A DNA stretch of 64,000 nucleotides from Orientallactaga sibirica (GCA_036365145.1 JAEOAD010000888.1:1963501-2027500); one strand, 5' to 3'. Numbered from the stretch's first letter, positions 1 through 11,976 are shown. Numbers and translations: made by a program. Notes: generated by a model not told the origin, from the letters alone.

Positions 1-112
1 GATGCATGTGCCCTTTGTGCATCTGGCGTATGTGGGTCCTGGAGAATCAAACTGGGATCCTTTGGCTTCACAGGCAAATACCTTAACTGCTAAGCCATTT
101 CTCCAGCCCTAG
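1..112 (-). repeat. DIP tRNA-SINE, cut by the window edge
   Basis: Minus-strand head of the element, ending in the start motif read as CTCCAGCCC on the plus strand. The tail half lies outside the window. Confidence 0.85.
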
Positions 113-119
113 CAACTAG

Positions 120-1467
120 TTTTTGTCTTTCAGCTTTGTGTGTGTCATGCATGCATGTGTATATGTGTTTGTATCTGTATGGGCATACATGTGTGCAGGG
201 ACATGTAGGCCCAAGGACAACCTCAGGTGTTATCCTCAGATAAACCATCCACTTCATATCTATATTTGAGAGAGAGAGAGAGAGAGAGAGGGAGAAAATG
301 GATGCACCAGGGCCTCTAACCACTGTAAACTAACTTCCAGATGCATGCAATCAAACCTGGAACCTTAGGCTTTGCAGGCAAGCACCTTAACAGTTAAGCC
401 ATCTCTCCAGCCCATCCACTTCTTTAAAAAAATTTTTTTTTTCCCAAGGTAGGGTCTCACTCTAGCCCAGGCTGACCTGGAATTCACTCTGTATTCTCAG
501 GGTGGCTTCAAACGCATGGAGATCCTCCTACCTCTACCTCCTAAGTGCTGGGATTAAAGGCATGTGCCACCCCCCCCCCACTCACTTCTTTGCTTTAAAA
601 AAAATTTTTTTTTGAGGGCTGGGGCTTAGTAGTTAAGGTGTTTCCTATAAAGCCTAGGGACCCCAGTTCGATTCCCCAGGACCCACATAAGCCAGATGCA
701 TCTGGAATTTGCAGTGGCTGGAGGCCCTGGTGCACCCATTCTCTTTTTCTCTCCGCCTCTTCCCCTCTCTCTCTCTCTCAAATAAATAAATGAAATATAA
801 AAAAATAAACATTTTTTGAGAGAGACAGACATAGAATTGGCATGCCAGAGCCTCAGACACTGCAATTGAACTCCAGACACTTGTGCCACCTAGTGGGCAT
901 GTGCAACTTTACACTTACCTCACCTTTGTGCACCTGGCTTATGTGGGATCTGAAGAGTTGAACATGGGTCCTTAGGCTTCACAGGCAGGCACCTTAACTG
1001 CTAAGCCATCTCTCCAGCCCCCATACACTTCTTTTTATTTATTTATTTTTTATTTATTCGAGGGGGGGCAGACAGAGAGCTAGAGAGAGAAAGAGAGAGT
1101 GGGCATGCTAGGACCTCCAGCCACTTCAAATGAACTCCAGATGCATGTGCCACCTTGTGCATCTGGCTTACATGGGTCCTGGGGGATTGAACCGAGGTCC
1201 TTTGACTTTGCAGGCAAACACCTTAAGTGCTAAGCCATCTCTTCTGCCCCATCCACCTCTTTTTCAGACGGAGTCTCTCATTGGCCTGGAGGTCACCAAT
1301 TAGGATAGACTGTCTGGCCCAAGAGCTCCAAGGAGCCTCTTAGCTCCACCTCCCCTGAGCTGGGATTACAGATGGGTGCTGCCACACCTGGGTTCTGGAG
1401 ATGCAACTTAGGTCCTCATGCTTACATGGCAAGTGCATTACTGACAGAGCCATCTCCCCAGCCCCAT
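120..1467 (-). repeat. Old B4 SINE split by five younger SINEs
   Basis: The B4 element runs on the minus strand. Its head is 1250-1467 (ID-like part plus B1-like part), and its GT-rich tail is 120-258. Between the halves sit a DIP minus (265-413), a B1 minus (428-578), a DIP plus (616-800), a type-c DIP minus (812-1020) and a DIP minus (1033-1248). Copies of a CCATCCACTTCTTT-like word recur at 247, 413, 579 (CCACTCACTTC), 1019 (CCATACACTTC) and 1249 (CCATCCACCTC). That is the pattern left by target-site duplication. Confidence 0.75.
883..896 (-). promoter_or_regulatory. CTCF-like core inside a type-c DIP
   Basis: The minus strand reads CCACTAGGTGGCAC, a full match to the CTCF core CCASYAGRKGGCRS. 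Whether it is bound is unknown. Confidence 0.45.
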
Positions 1468-1487
1468 GACTCTTTCATCTTTTATTC

Positions 1488-1866
1488 TAAAGATTATTGT
1501 TTTCAAAAAGCACCAGGCTTGCTTGCAAAGCCTATGGGCCCAAGTTCAGTACCCCAGTATCTATGAAAAGCCAGATGAAGAATATGGCACATGTATCTGG
1601 AGTTCATTTGCAGTGGTAAGAGGCCCTAGTGCATCCCTTTCCCTTTCTTTCTCTTTTTTTAAAATAAAATTTTATTTATTTATTTGCAAGCAGAGAGAGA
1701 TAGAGAGGAGACAGACAGAGAATGGGCAAAGCCTCCAGCCAGTGCAAACCAACTCCAGATGCATGTGTCCCTTGTGCATCTGGCTTATGTGGGTCCTGGG
1801 GAATCTAACCTGGGTCCTTTGGCTTTGCAGGCAAACACCTTAACCGCCAAGCCATCTCTCCAGCCC
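1488..1866. repeat. Two DIP SINEs
   Basis: A 5'-truncated DIP on plus (1490-1655) abuts a full DIP on minus (1662-1866), so the two CT/T-rich tails face each other. Confidence 0.8.
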
Positions 1867-3465
1867 TCTTTCTTTAAGTAAATCATTTTTTAAAAAGCAC
1901 TAGGATAATGGGATAGTCAGGCTGTGCCTTCCTCCCAAGGGTCACCATTCCTTCGAGATCCATTGCTGATACTCTCTGCACCTCACCTTGGATCTCTCTC
2001 TATTCCCTGGCAACCCCCATGTACACACCTTACTATTTCATATTACCCTTTGTCCCTTCTGTTTGCCAATAAAACCCAGGAAGCTTTTCTTGAACCCTCT
2101 TTTCTGCCTCTAACCCCCCGTGGAAGAAACCTTGTGGAAGTCCTCCTTGCTGTCCCTTCATACTTCCCATACCAAGTCGTCACGCTCTCTCCAACCAGCT
2201 CCATCTCTTCCCTGTCTAGTGCAGAGTGCTAGCATCTAGTTCCATGCCTGGCACACGGGGAGCCGCTGCTGAAGATACCCCAAGTCCTTCTCAACTCAGT
2301 CCAGAGCTTAGCATGGAGCATCCTCCACCCTCCCTTTCCCATCTCTGGCAATCCTTGAGACACTCACCTCCATGTCCAGATCTTTATTTACTCCTCGTCT
2401 AGAGAAGGCACCCCAGGACCTTGCTGCTCCTGGGCCCCACTGCTAGTTGCTCCTCCAGGCAACTCTACAGTGAAGCTTGCCCTGTGGGTTAGTGTTAGCT
2501 GGTCTCCAAGGTAACAGACTGCACCACTGCAGCTTGGGGCAGGGAATGAGAAAAGCTTCACCTTAGGGAAGAAGGGACCCCTTTGGTCGTCTATAATCAC
2601 CTGTCCCGGGCCAAGCTGCATTCTCCACCCTTATAGAAGCCTGGACCCAGGAGTTGGACCTCTTTTCTATTTTTACAGCCTCTGGGTTAGCTGAGAACTG
2701 TGGTTTAGACCAGTAGAGTGCTGGGTGCCTGTGGCCTTTTTGTGATGGGAATGGGAGGTACCAGGGAACCTGTAACTAGTGTGAGAGGTGGTAACCTCCT
2801 CCGGTGGGGACGATTCCCCAGGTCTCCTAAGCAAACCCTGGGAGAGGTCTGCCAGTCTCCCACCCCACCCCTCCCCACCCCAGCAACACAAAGTATGATC
2901 TCTGAGCATCTGCAGCAGTTCTTCAGGCCAGGAACTGTAGGAACTGCCCACAGGGGGTAATGTTCTTACCCAGGCTGCCCAGAACTTGCTAAAGTGCAGG
3001 AACAGGAACCTTCAAGGGCAGGCGATTATGATGTAACTAGTCCTTGCCCACAGCTGGGATTCTCTAGATCCTTCTTTTCTAGAGGCTGATGAGTGATCCA
3101 TCCAATGTCAATCAGCTTGTAAGTAGCTAAGCATTTCTTATCCCAGTAATTTTCCAGTCGGTCTTCAGTTCCTGAACCTTTGATTTGGGAAGTTAGGGCG
3201 TCTGGGGCTTGGGATTGTTGTCCTCCAAATCATCACCCAAAGCCAGGTCAGACTCAACCACACTCCCCAAGTGAAAGCTGTTCACTGACCACCAGCCACT
3301 CTGCGCAGAACAGCCCTGGGGTGTAAACACGCTGTGTCCATCTAGGGCATTTAGCATTCATCCATCTCAACAAGGCAGGAGGGCAGTCAGCAACAAGGCA
3401 AGTACAAGGCCATGAGTATCCAATGGCTCTGCTGTGAGTAGAAAGGACAAGGCCCTGTGCCTACC
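1867..3465. other. Unique, repeat-poor intergenic stretch
   Basis: No SINE, LINE or LTR recognised. Slightly GC-richer than its surroundings between about 2380 and 2960. Several open frames of 60-100 codons on both strands look non-coding (no family recognised, mutually overlapping). It contains the candidate promoter at 2368-2520. Confidence 0.6.
2368..2520 (-). promoter_or_regulatory. Candidate promoter / first exon of the neighbouring gene (VWA3A by synteny), with RFX-like half sites
   Basis: In this repeat-free stretch the minus strand shows ATG-GAG followed directly by a strong donor, GTGAGT (ATG at 2373-2371, GT at 2367-2366). Upstream on the same strand lie two good RFX half sites: GTTACC of an imperfect X-box (2515-2502) and GTTGCC (2463-2458). 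In human, VWA3A lies about 10 kb downstream of MOSMO in the same orientation and is a cilium-associated gene, so an RFX-driven start would fit. I cannot recognise VWA3A protein from so short an exon. A chance donor is quite possible. Confidence 0.25.
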
Positions 3466-3712
3466 TTGAAGGAGATCCTGGGAGGAAGGCTGAGGCTCTA
3501 CTGAACTGAAGTTCAAGGCTAGCCTAAGTTACCTAGTGAGACAGTCTTTCTTCAAATATTATTTATTTGCAAGCAGAGAGGATAGAACAGAGACAGAGAA
3601 ATTGGACATGCCAGGGCTTTCAGCTGCTGCAAACAAACTCCAGATGCATGCACCACTGTACACCTGGCTTTACATGGGGGCAGGGGAATCAAACTCAGGT
3701 CGTTAGGCTTCA
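3466..3712. repeat. Decayed B1 fragment (+) and truncated DIP (-)
   Basis: 3470-3548 keeps B1 words such as TTCAAGGCTAGCCTAA and AGTGAGACAG. 3553-3712 is a DIP on minus that lacks the last bases of its head. Confidence 0.65.
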
Positions 3713-4028
3713 GCATGTGATCCACAGGCTAAAATGAGCTTCATGGAATGGTCTTCCCTTTTGCAGCATGTCTTCAGGTGTGGCTGTTAAATCTGGACAA
3801 AATGGCATCAAACTCCCCCATAACTTAGGAACACTGAAAGAACATCTTTCCTAGTGTTCTAGCACACTTCAGGCTTGGGTTCTAGGCCACTTGGTATGAT
3901 GAACCAGTCATGTGACTCTGGGCAATCCCAGTTTCTGCGTCCAGCTTGGGAGCCAGGGAATCAGCCTTGTGAGGTCACATGGGTCTGAGATAAGAAAGGA
4001 GCGGTTCTCCAAAAGAGAAAATTTTTCC
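3713..4028. other. Unique intergenic DNA
   Basis: No gene, repeat or motif recognised. Confidence 0.5.
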
Positions 4029-5013
4029 TTTTTTTTTTTTTTTTTTTTGAGGGTCTCACTCTAGCCCAGGCTGACCTGGAATTCACTGTGTAGTCCCAGG
4101 CTGGCCACAAACTCAAGGTGATCCTCCTACCTCTGCCTCCCTAGTGCTGAGATTAAAGGCGTGCGCTACCAAGTCTGACTTTTTTTTTTTTTTTTTGTTT
4201 TTTGGAGGTAGGGTCTCACTCTGGCCCAGGGTGACCTGGAATTAACTATGTAGTCTCAGGGTGGCCTTGAACTCACGGTGATCCTCCTACCTCTGCCTCC
4301 CGAGTGCTGGGATTAAAGGCGTGCACCACTACGCCCAGCTTCTGACTTTTTTTTTTTATTATTATTACATATTTGCATGCAGGAGAGAGGGAAAAGGGAG
4401 ATAACAAGAGCACCAGGGCTTCAGCCCTGCACTTGTACTCCAGATGCACATATCAGTTTGTGCATTTTGCCTTACACAGCTACTGGGGAATCAAGCTTGA
4501 GCCACCTGAACTGCTGAGCCATCTCCCCAGACCCAGGTTTTGCTTATTAGCTGAAACATGAACAGAGAGGTTAGTTAACAATCCTCGAAGGGAAGCCAAA
4601 AGGCAGGGGATCTTCTCCCAGCTGGACAGATGTCAAGAAATAAAATTAGGGCTGGAGAGATGGCTTAGCAGTTAAGGCACTTGCCTATGAAGCCTAAGGA
4701 CCAATGTTCAACTCTTCAGACCCCATGTAAGCCAGAAGCACAAAGGTGAGGCAAGTTCAAGGTCGCACATGCCCACTAGGTGGCTCAGCATCTGGAGTTC
4801 AATTGCAGCGGCTGAGGCTCTGGTGTGCCAATTCTCTCTCTCTCCCTCTAAAATAAATATATTAAAAAAGAAATCAAGGCCAGGTGTGGTGGCTCACACC
4901 TTTAATCCCAGCAGAGGTAGGAGGACTGCCATGAGCTCAAGGCCACCCTGAGACCACATTGTGAATTCCAGGTCAGCCTAAGCTAGAGTAAAAAAACCCT
5001 ACCATGAAAAACC

Positions 5014-5044
<31 letters not shown>

Positions 5045-5070
5045 AAGAAAGAAAGAAAGAAGAAGAAGAA
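4029..5070. repeat. SINE cluster: B1, B1, DIP, DIP, B1
   Basis: B1 minus 4029-4180, B1 minus 4183-4342, DIP minus 4352-4535, type-c DIP plus 4650-4865, B1 plus 4878-5070. The last B1 has a long A tail that turns into GAAA and GAA repeats. The type-c DIP holds a CTCF-like core with one mismatch at 4773-4786. Confidence 0.85.
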
Positions 5071-5348
5071 ATCAAATTAGAGTTGCTGAGGCCTGCTCAG
5101 TGTTTGGGAGCAACACTTTAGTGAGATGCAAGACCTAGGAGACAGGTCCATGGTGCACCAGGGAGGGTTCAGAGGCACAGGATACCCAGGTTGTGGAATG
5201 GGTGTGATAAAGCCACTGCAGCACTCAGCATGGGACAGAGGTCTCAGCAGTGAAGACAGATGATCTGAGGGTCCTGAGTGCATGGACCTGGTACCCCAAT
5301 AACCGATAGAATCCCTCTTCTCATGGTAGAAAGTATCTGGCTAATATT

Positions 5349-5597
5349 TTATTATTTATTTAATTTATTTATTGTTTTTAGAGAAAGCAAAAAAGCAAAA
5401 GGGAGAGAATTGCTGTGTCAGGGCCTCAGCCACTGCAATCAAACTCCAGACGCTACCACCACCTAGTGGGCATGTGAGACCTCGCGCTTGCCTCACCTTT
5501 GTGCACCTTTCTGGCTTACGTGGGATCTGGAGAGTCAAACATGGGTCCTTAGGCTTTGCAGGCAAACACTTTAATGGCTAAGTCACCTCTCCAGCCT
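5349..5597 (-). repeat. DIP SINE, type c
   Basis: Carries the longer middle. Its CTCF-like word is changed at one core position (GGTGGT in place of GGTGGC). Confidence 0.85.
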
Positions 5598-6208
5598 GAT
5601 CTGGCTAATCTTTAATTGGCCTTGGAGGGGAATAGGGAAGATGCTGTTTGGGGATATTTCCCTGGGTGCTCAAAATCTTGAAAAAGCCCCAGAAACCAAT
5701 GGGTGACCTTACTAGCTTCATCAGCGAAGGGTGTCTGCACTGAGCAGAGGAATGACCAGAGCTTAGACAAGCCATTTAAGTAGGGTTTTCTTGTCTCTTT
5801 TCTGCCAGCGAGGTAGAGCATACTCACAACCACTTCACAGGGACCACCCTTTGTGGTTCTCTGCGATCCACATCCAGAAGCCGACTATGGGTGTAGCTGC
5901 TCGTGTTTGACCAAGGCATCATGCAACTGGGGCAAGCTATTTTTACTTCCTTTAGACTAGCCAAAACTGGTGATGTGTGACAACAGGAACCTTAGATTTG
6001 AAGTCAGGGAACCTGGGTTTGAAATCTAGATTTACACCAATTACTAGTGATAGAACCCAGATGCGTTCACAGTCCTGTTTTGTAGCCTGTAAAATACCAA
6101 CACTACAAAAAGAGCTAAAGATGGCATGGGAAAGCAGTGAACACATGGATTCGATGTTGGCTTCCTTCTGTACATGCTGAGTGCTACCATTACTTAACCA
6201 CAGCACTT
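5598..6208. other. Unique intergenic DNA
   Basis: Complementary overlapping open frames at 5952-6206 are chance-like. No repeat or known gene seen. Confidence 0.5.
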
Positions 6209-6435
6209 TTTTTGGGGGGGGGGAGATAGAGATGGGCGCATCAGCAGTGTCTCAGCTGCTGCGAATGAAACCCAGATGTGTGTGCCCCCTTGTGGTCAAG
6301 TGCGGCATTGTGCCCTTGCGTTACTTTGCATCTGGCTAAACGTGGGACCTGGAGATTGGAACGGCTGGAGATTGGAACCAGCGTTCTTAGGCTTAGGAGG
6401 CAGGCGCCTTAACTGCTAAGCCATCTCTCCAGCCC
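6209..6435 (-). repeat. DIP SINE, type b, with CTCF-like core
   Basis: The minus strand at 6295-6282 reads CCACAAGGGGGCAC, one mismatch from the CTCF core. The element also has a short internal duplication of the phrase GGAGATTGGAAC around 6351-6378. Confidence 0.85.
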
Positions 6436-6708
6436 AACCACAGCACTTTTCAAAGTATGAATTGCCATAGTAGAATGGTCAGCATGTCATGTTACTCTGA
6501 CAGCAGGGAAGCTTTTGTAATCTAAGACTTAAGTTTAAAGCAATATTTAAAGTAGCATGGGGAAATGGTAAATGTACACGTATAGGCATGTATATTTATA
6601 AAAATGATTGTGCAGCCTACGTGTTGGCATGTGCGTAGGTATATAAAATATGGTCTTGTTTTTGTTAAGTTGAACAACAGTAAAATGTCTGTTAGAAAAC
6701 CCAGTAAA

Positions 6709-7372
6709 GGGCTGGAGAGATGGCTTAGCGGTTAAGGCCTGTGAAGCCTAAGGATCCCAGTTCGATTCTCTAGATCTCACGTAAGTCAGATGCACATGGT
6801 GGTGCATTTGTCTGGAGTTCGTCTGCAGTGGCCCTGGTACGCCCATTCTCACTCTTTCTCTCTCTACCTCTCTCTGTCTCTAATAAATAAAAAAAAAAAA
6901 AAAGAAAATCCAATAAACTGCTAACAGTAGTTCTTTGGAAGGTGGATTATGGGGGTGGGGACTTACACTCCTGGCCTTCTTTTGTTTTAACATGGCTTAG
7001 CAATTAAGGCACTTGCCTGCAAAGATCCAGGTTCAATTCCCCAGGACGGGCATAAGCCAACACACAAGGTGACATAGGCATCTGGAGTTTGCAGCGGCTG
7101 GAGACCCTGGCATGCCCATTCTCTCTCAAATAAGTAAGTAAATAAAAATAAAATTTTTAAAAATGTTTAAGGGTTGGAAAGATGGCTTAATGGTTAAGGT
7201 GCTTGCCTGCAAAGCTTAAGAACCCAGGTCCAATTCCCCAGTATCCACATAAGCCAGATGCACAAGGTGGCACCTGCATCTGGAGTTCATTTGCAGTGGC
7301 TAGAGGCCCTGGCATACCCATTCTCTCTCTGCCTTTTCTCTCTCTCTCTTCCTTCCTCTCTCAAATATTTTT
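6709..7372 (+). repeat. Three DIP SINEs in tandem, same strand
   Basis: 6709-6903 (full), 6991-7150 (head-truncated), 7170-7372 (full). Each ends in CTCTCTC then AAATA-type tails. Confidence 0.85.
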
Positions 7373-7922
7373 TTTAAGAAATGTTTTTAAAAGTTGTCAC
7401 AGATATACCCTATTGTAAAAAGAAAGAAAGTCCACTGCGAAAGTCCTTTTGTTTCAATTTAGACTCATAACTTCTTTCTCAACAGCACTTGGGACAAGAA
7501 GCTGTTGATGAACCCGAGAGCAGAAATGACTTAAAACACTATACTGGTGTCAGGTGGGATTGCAGCTAGTCCACTTTGCTACTCAATGACTACATATAAG
7601 TCGAATATGTACAAGGCAGGGTGGGGAAGACAGTGTTAGACATGCTCATTAACCTTTGCACTCTAGGGCAATGATGGATAATGAACAAGATCTCTCTACT
7701 GTACTTGAACAGAGAACAAAGTTAAAGAACAAGTGCAAATCTTCACATTTCAGATCACATCTGTCTTAGAGAACTAATGGTAAACATGTAACCCACATGA
7801 AAAGAGAACACAGTATTTATTTTATTGACTGGACCTGACAAAATAATAAATGGGGATTGACTTAATAGTGACCAAATGTAATTGGTAATATTTACCTCAA
7901 GTGTCTTAAAATGGCCACTTAG
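7373..7922. other. Unique intergenic DNA
   Basis: AT-rich. No feature recognised. Confidence 0.5.
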
Positions 7923-7923
7923 A

Positions 7924-8325
7924 GGGCTGGAGAGATGGCTTAGAGTTAAGGCTTGCAAAGCCAAAGAACCCTGGTCCGATTCCCCAGAATCCATGTAAGC
8001 CAGATGCACAAGGTGTACATGCATATGGGGTTTGTTTGCTGCAGCTGGAGGCCCTGTTGCACCCATTTTCCCTCTCCCAAATAAATAAGTTTTTTAAAAT
8101 GGCCAGTTAATTGCATCTAAAAGGAGAAAAAAAAAATCCTTGAGTCCATTCCTTTCAGCAGAGCTAATTAAAAATATCTTGGCAGGCCAGGCATGGTGAC
8201 GCACGCCTTTAATCCCAGCACTTGGGAGGCCAATGTAGGAGAATCGCTGAGTTCAAGGTCAGCTTGATACTACATAGTGATTTCCAGTTCAGCCTGGGCT
8301 AGAACAAAACCCTACCTTGAAAAAC
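7924..8325 (+). repeat. DIP then B1 SINE
   Basis: DIP 7924-8092 and B1 8184-8325, both on plus. Confidence 0.85.
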
Positions 8326-8883
8326 TCTTGGCAGGATCAATTCTTTGTAAAACATATCAAATGTGTGGTTTCACGATCCACAAGCTTGAGGAAGCCTCCA
8401 GTTTTCTCAGAAACAGGATGCATGCCTCATCTGGTCCTCCTTGGGCAAGCAGCACGGTCAGAGCACTGTGAACTTAGCAGTAAGGGCTCTGTCAGCAAGG
8501 AAATCCCAAGGAGACCAGTGAAACCAACAGTTTGCTGCCAAATGTGTCCTGGTAGAAACCACATGAATAAGATGGATACATAAAAGAGTCTGCTTGCAGG
8601 AAGAATTTCACCACAACATTCCTGGCAGAGTCTCCAACTTTCCAGGAAATAATGTGGTTTCATAATTTTCCTTTATAACCTAAATGAAAATTTAATTTTG
8701 GTAATTCAAATCCACATAAAAATCATTGAGCCACGTCTCTTGGGAATTCAATACAAGAACGCCACACTCCTTGCATTGAGAACTTTGCTCTAGACAAGAG
8801 GAGTTTAGGAATGGCCTCAGCAATAATGTAACATCTGGATGCCCCTGTGCCATCAAGCACTTTCTACGTCAGGTAGGCACTAC
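8326..8883. other. Unique intergenic DNA
   Basis: Overlapping frames on both strands at 8277-8663 lack any recognisable domain. Not supported as a gene. Confidence 0.5.
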
Positions 8884-9546
8884 TTTTTTTTTGGGGGGGG
8901 GGTTCATGGTAGGGTCTTACTCTAACCCAGGCTGACTTGGAATTCACTATGTAGTCTCAGAGTAGTCTCAAACTCATAATGATCCTCCTACCTCTGCCTA
9001 TTGAGTGCTGGGATTAAAGGTGTGTGCTACCATACCTGGCTTGTGTATTTTTTCAAGGTAGGGTCTTATTCTGGCACAGGCTCACCTGTAACTCACTCAG
9101 TAGTGCCAGGCTGGCCTCAAACTCATGGTGATCCTCCTACCTCTGACTTCCGGGTGCTGGGATTAAAGAAATGTGTCACCAAGCCCGGCTAAGGAAAAAA
9201 CTATTGATGTTCCATTCTACAGATGAAAAACCAAGGCTCAGGCTGGAGAGATGGCTTAGCCATTAAGGAGCTACCTGCAAAGCCAAAGGACCTCAGTTCA
9301 ATTCCCCAGGACCCATGTAAGCCAGATGCACAAGGTGGTGCATGCGTCTGGAGTTTGTTTGCAGTGGCTGGAGGCCCTGGTGCGCCCATTCTCTTTCTGG
9401 CTCTCTCTCTCTCTTTTTTTCTCTCTCTCAAATAAGTAAAATAAAATAAATCAAATCAAAAAAGAAAGAGAGAAAGGAAAGGAAAAAGAAAAGGAAAAGG
9501 AATTCCAGGTCAGCCTGGGCTGGAGTAAGACTCTACCTCGAAAAAC

Positions 9547-9588
<42 letters not shown>
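8884..9588. repeat. SINE cluster B1, B1, DIP, partial B1
   Basis: B1 minus 8884-9045, B1 minus 9047-9190, DIP plus 9239-9455, a short GGAAA-rich spacer, then a B1 plus 3' end (9498-9588) with a 39-nt A run at 9548-9586. That run is one of the longest homopolymers here and suggests a young insertion. Confidence 0.85.
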
Positions 9589-9718
9589 ACACCACGAGAT
9601 AGATTTCAAGTACAGGAAGAATGAAGAGGGATGGAAGAGGTGGAGCAGACAGCCAGGATGGGGCAGGCTGCACTGAGAATGGAGGATTCAGTAAAAGTGA
9701 AGACCAGCCAGGTGAAGA

Positions 9719-9840
9719 CAGCACTTGGGAGGCAGAGGCAGGAGGATCGCTGTGTGTTTGAGGCCAGCATGGGGCCCCGGGGTGAGTTCCAGCTTAGTCT
9801 GGCCTGGAGTGAGACCATGCCTCAAAAACAACAACAAAAA
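9719..9840 (+). repeat. B1 SINE, older
   Basis: Lacks the usual 5' head and ends in CAAAAACAACAAC. It supplies the middle of a 192-codon chance open frame (9631-10209). Confidence 0.7.
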
Positions 9841-11165
9841 GGTGAAGACGACACAAGATTGAGGTTGGGGCATGCAGGTTTTCAGGGCTGCCCCTTGCCG
9901 GATGGGAGCGGCCAACATGAAAGACGGCATGCTTCCTTCGGAGCTGAGTGTCTCGGCAGCACTGACTGGGATGAAGCACATGGAGATGAGCTGAAAGAGG
10001 GCGCTTCCAACCGCGGAGAACAAGCATCAGCTCTAGATCCCAGCCTGTGCCAGAGGCTTCTTGCCTGGGCCCAGTGCTCTGGAGACAATGGTGTGGCATC
10101 GAGGAAGTCAGGAAGTCCTTCTGAAGCCTCCACTTCATCTGAAAATGGGAACGCTGGACAGTTTAGATTTTATCCACGAAGTTTGTTTGTGAAGTTTAAT
10201 CTGAGGTGATTTTAATGTAACTGCAACTGCAGTTTGCGGCTGATGTGGAAAAACATTGAATATGTTTGAAAATCTTATCTGTGTTTCCTTCCCTTGAGAC
10301 AAGAACCCAAACTAAACTAAACAAAACAAAAATTCTGCTTTGTGCCTTTAATATCACTTATAATAACTGCTTTTACTTTGCTGCTGGATGACTGATCTGG
10401 AGCTGATTTTGCATGAAAGAACCCAGTTTTTCCTAGGGTCTTCTCATAAAGTAGCTAGAAGAGTTGATGGAAGACTAAGTTAAGAGAGAAAACCGACATA
10501 TTTAAGCCAAGTGCACTGTTAGCCTCACTGCTCCCTTTTCCTAAGGATTACCAAAGACAAGGAAGCGTCTTCCCACATCACTACGTCTGGCATAGGCTGC
10601 CATAAAGATTTCCAATGAATTTACTCATTAACATTTATGGAAAAGAGCCCTTCAGAGACCTGGGTGGTGTGAAGACTGTGGGCAGTAGAGACAACCTGTG
10701 GTGCCTGGAACATTTGCCACTCATGTTGATGGGAAGATCCTTGCTTTAGGCAAACCTGGATGGTTGGGCACCCTATAAAAGTTCCCTCCTGTCCCAGAAC
10801 CCAAGAAGACCTAATGCTTACATTGACTGAACCCCAATCCCTCTCCCCCCACCACAAGGCTCCTGAAAAGTCCGTGTAGAGGCAGCAACAGTGAGGTATT
10901 TCTTCCTATCATCCCGAGGAGCCAATCTAAGAGCTACAGTGATGCTGCCAAGGGCACATGGGCACCCAGGGTGCCTCACTTGCTCCCCCAATCCAGATTT
11001 TAAGAACATAGAAGCTAATATTCCTTGGCCTGAAATAAAACAGAAATAGATAGCTAAAGGCAAAATGGCCCAGGTTCTACGTGCAAGGAAGAAAGAAATA
11101 TGGCTGACCTTGGGGGCTCTGGCTATTTCTCTTGCAGCTCATGGGAAAGAGGCATGTGATCTTTT
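9841..11165. other. Unique intergenic DNA
   Basis: The largest SINE-free block outside MOSMO and the 1.9-3.4 kb stretch. No recognised gene; short frames on both strands overlap each other. A regulatory role cannot be judged without comparison to other species. Confidence 0.5.
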
Positions 11166-11185
11166 AAAAAAATTTTTATCAGAAT

Positions 11186-11908
11186 TTGGGCGTGGTGGCA
11201 CACGCCTTTAATCCCAGCACTCGGGAGGCAGAGATAGGAGGATCACCATAAGTTCAAGGCCAGCCTGAGACTACACAGTTAATTCCAGGTCAGCCTGGGC
11301 CAGAGTGAAACCCTACCTCAAAAAAAAAAAAAAAAAAAAAAAAAAATTATCAGAAAGAAAAGAGATCAAGCGAGAGAGATTGGTACCCCAGGACTTCCAA
11401 CTATTGCAATTGAACTCCAGACATACGTGTCATATTGTGCGCATATATGACCTTGCCTGCTTGTGTCACCTTGTGTGTCTGGCTTACATGGGACCTGGAG
11501 AGTCAAACAAGAGTTCTTAGGCTTCACAGGCAAGCACCTTAACTGCTAAACCACCTCTCCAGCCCACATATGATCTTTTATTAATAAATATGTCTTAATC
11601 CATGTCTTGGAATAGTAATGGCATCCCTCCCTAGGGGAGAGCTTGGAGAGGGAGTGGAAGAAGAGGAAGGCCCCTCCACCTAATGCTAACAAAATCAATC
11701 CAAGAAGCATTAAATGTCCTTGTATGAATATATAAAACTTCTATAAGAAATTATTATTATTTTCTGAGACAAGGTCTCTGGATAACCTTGAACTTCTGAT
11801 TCTCCTGAGTGCTGAGATTACAGGCATGTGACACCATGCCAAGTTTGACTGGGGATCAAACCCAGGGACTCATGCATGCTCTGTACTGACTGAGCTACAT
11901 CCCCAAGA
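11186..11908. repeat. B1, DIP and B4-like SINEs just beyond the MOSMO 3' end
   Basis: B1 plus 11186-11346, type-c-like DIP minus 11347-11565, and an old B4-like element on minus 11763-11908 (B1-like part then ID-like part ending GAGCTACATCCCCAA on the plus strand). Confidence 0.8.
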
Positions 11909-11976
11909 AATCAATCTTTAAAAATCAAAGCTCACTTCAAAATAACAGAAGCCTTTTTAGTTTCTTTAGTAGACAA

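Noticed and set aside
262..292. tRNA genes at SINE heads
   Set aside because: The A/B boxes belong to the tRNA-derived SINE; none folds as a full tRNA with an anticodon arm and acceptor stem.
2388..2960. Open frames on both strands near 2.4-2.96 kb as protein genes
   Set aside because: No family recognised and they contradict one another. The splice-donor reading at 2367 explains the region better, though still weakly.
9631..10209. Longest open frame in the window (192 codons, plus strand)
   Set aside because: It runs through a B1 SINE and has no recognisable domain. Antisense frames of 83-114 codons overlap it. Best read as a chance frame in GC-richer DNA.
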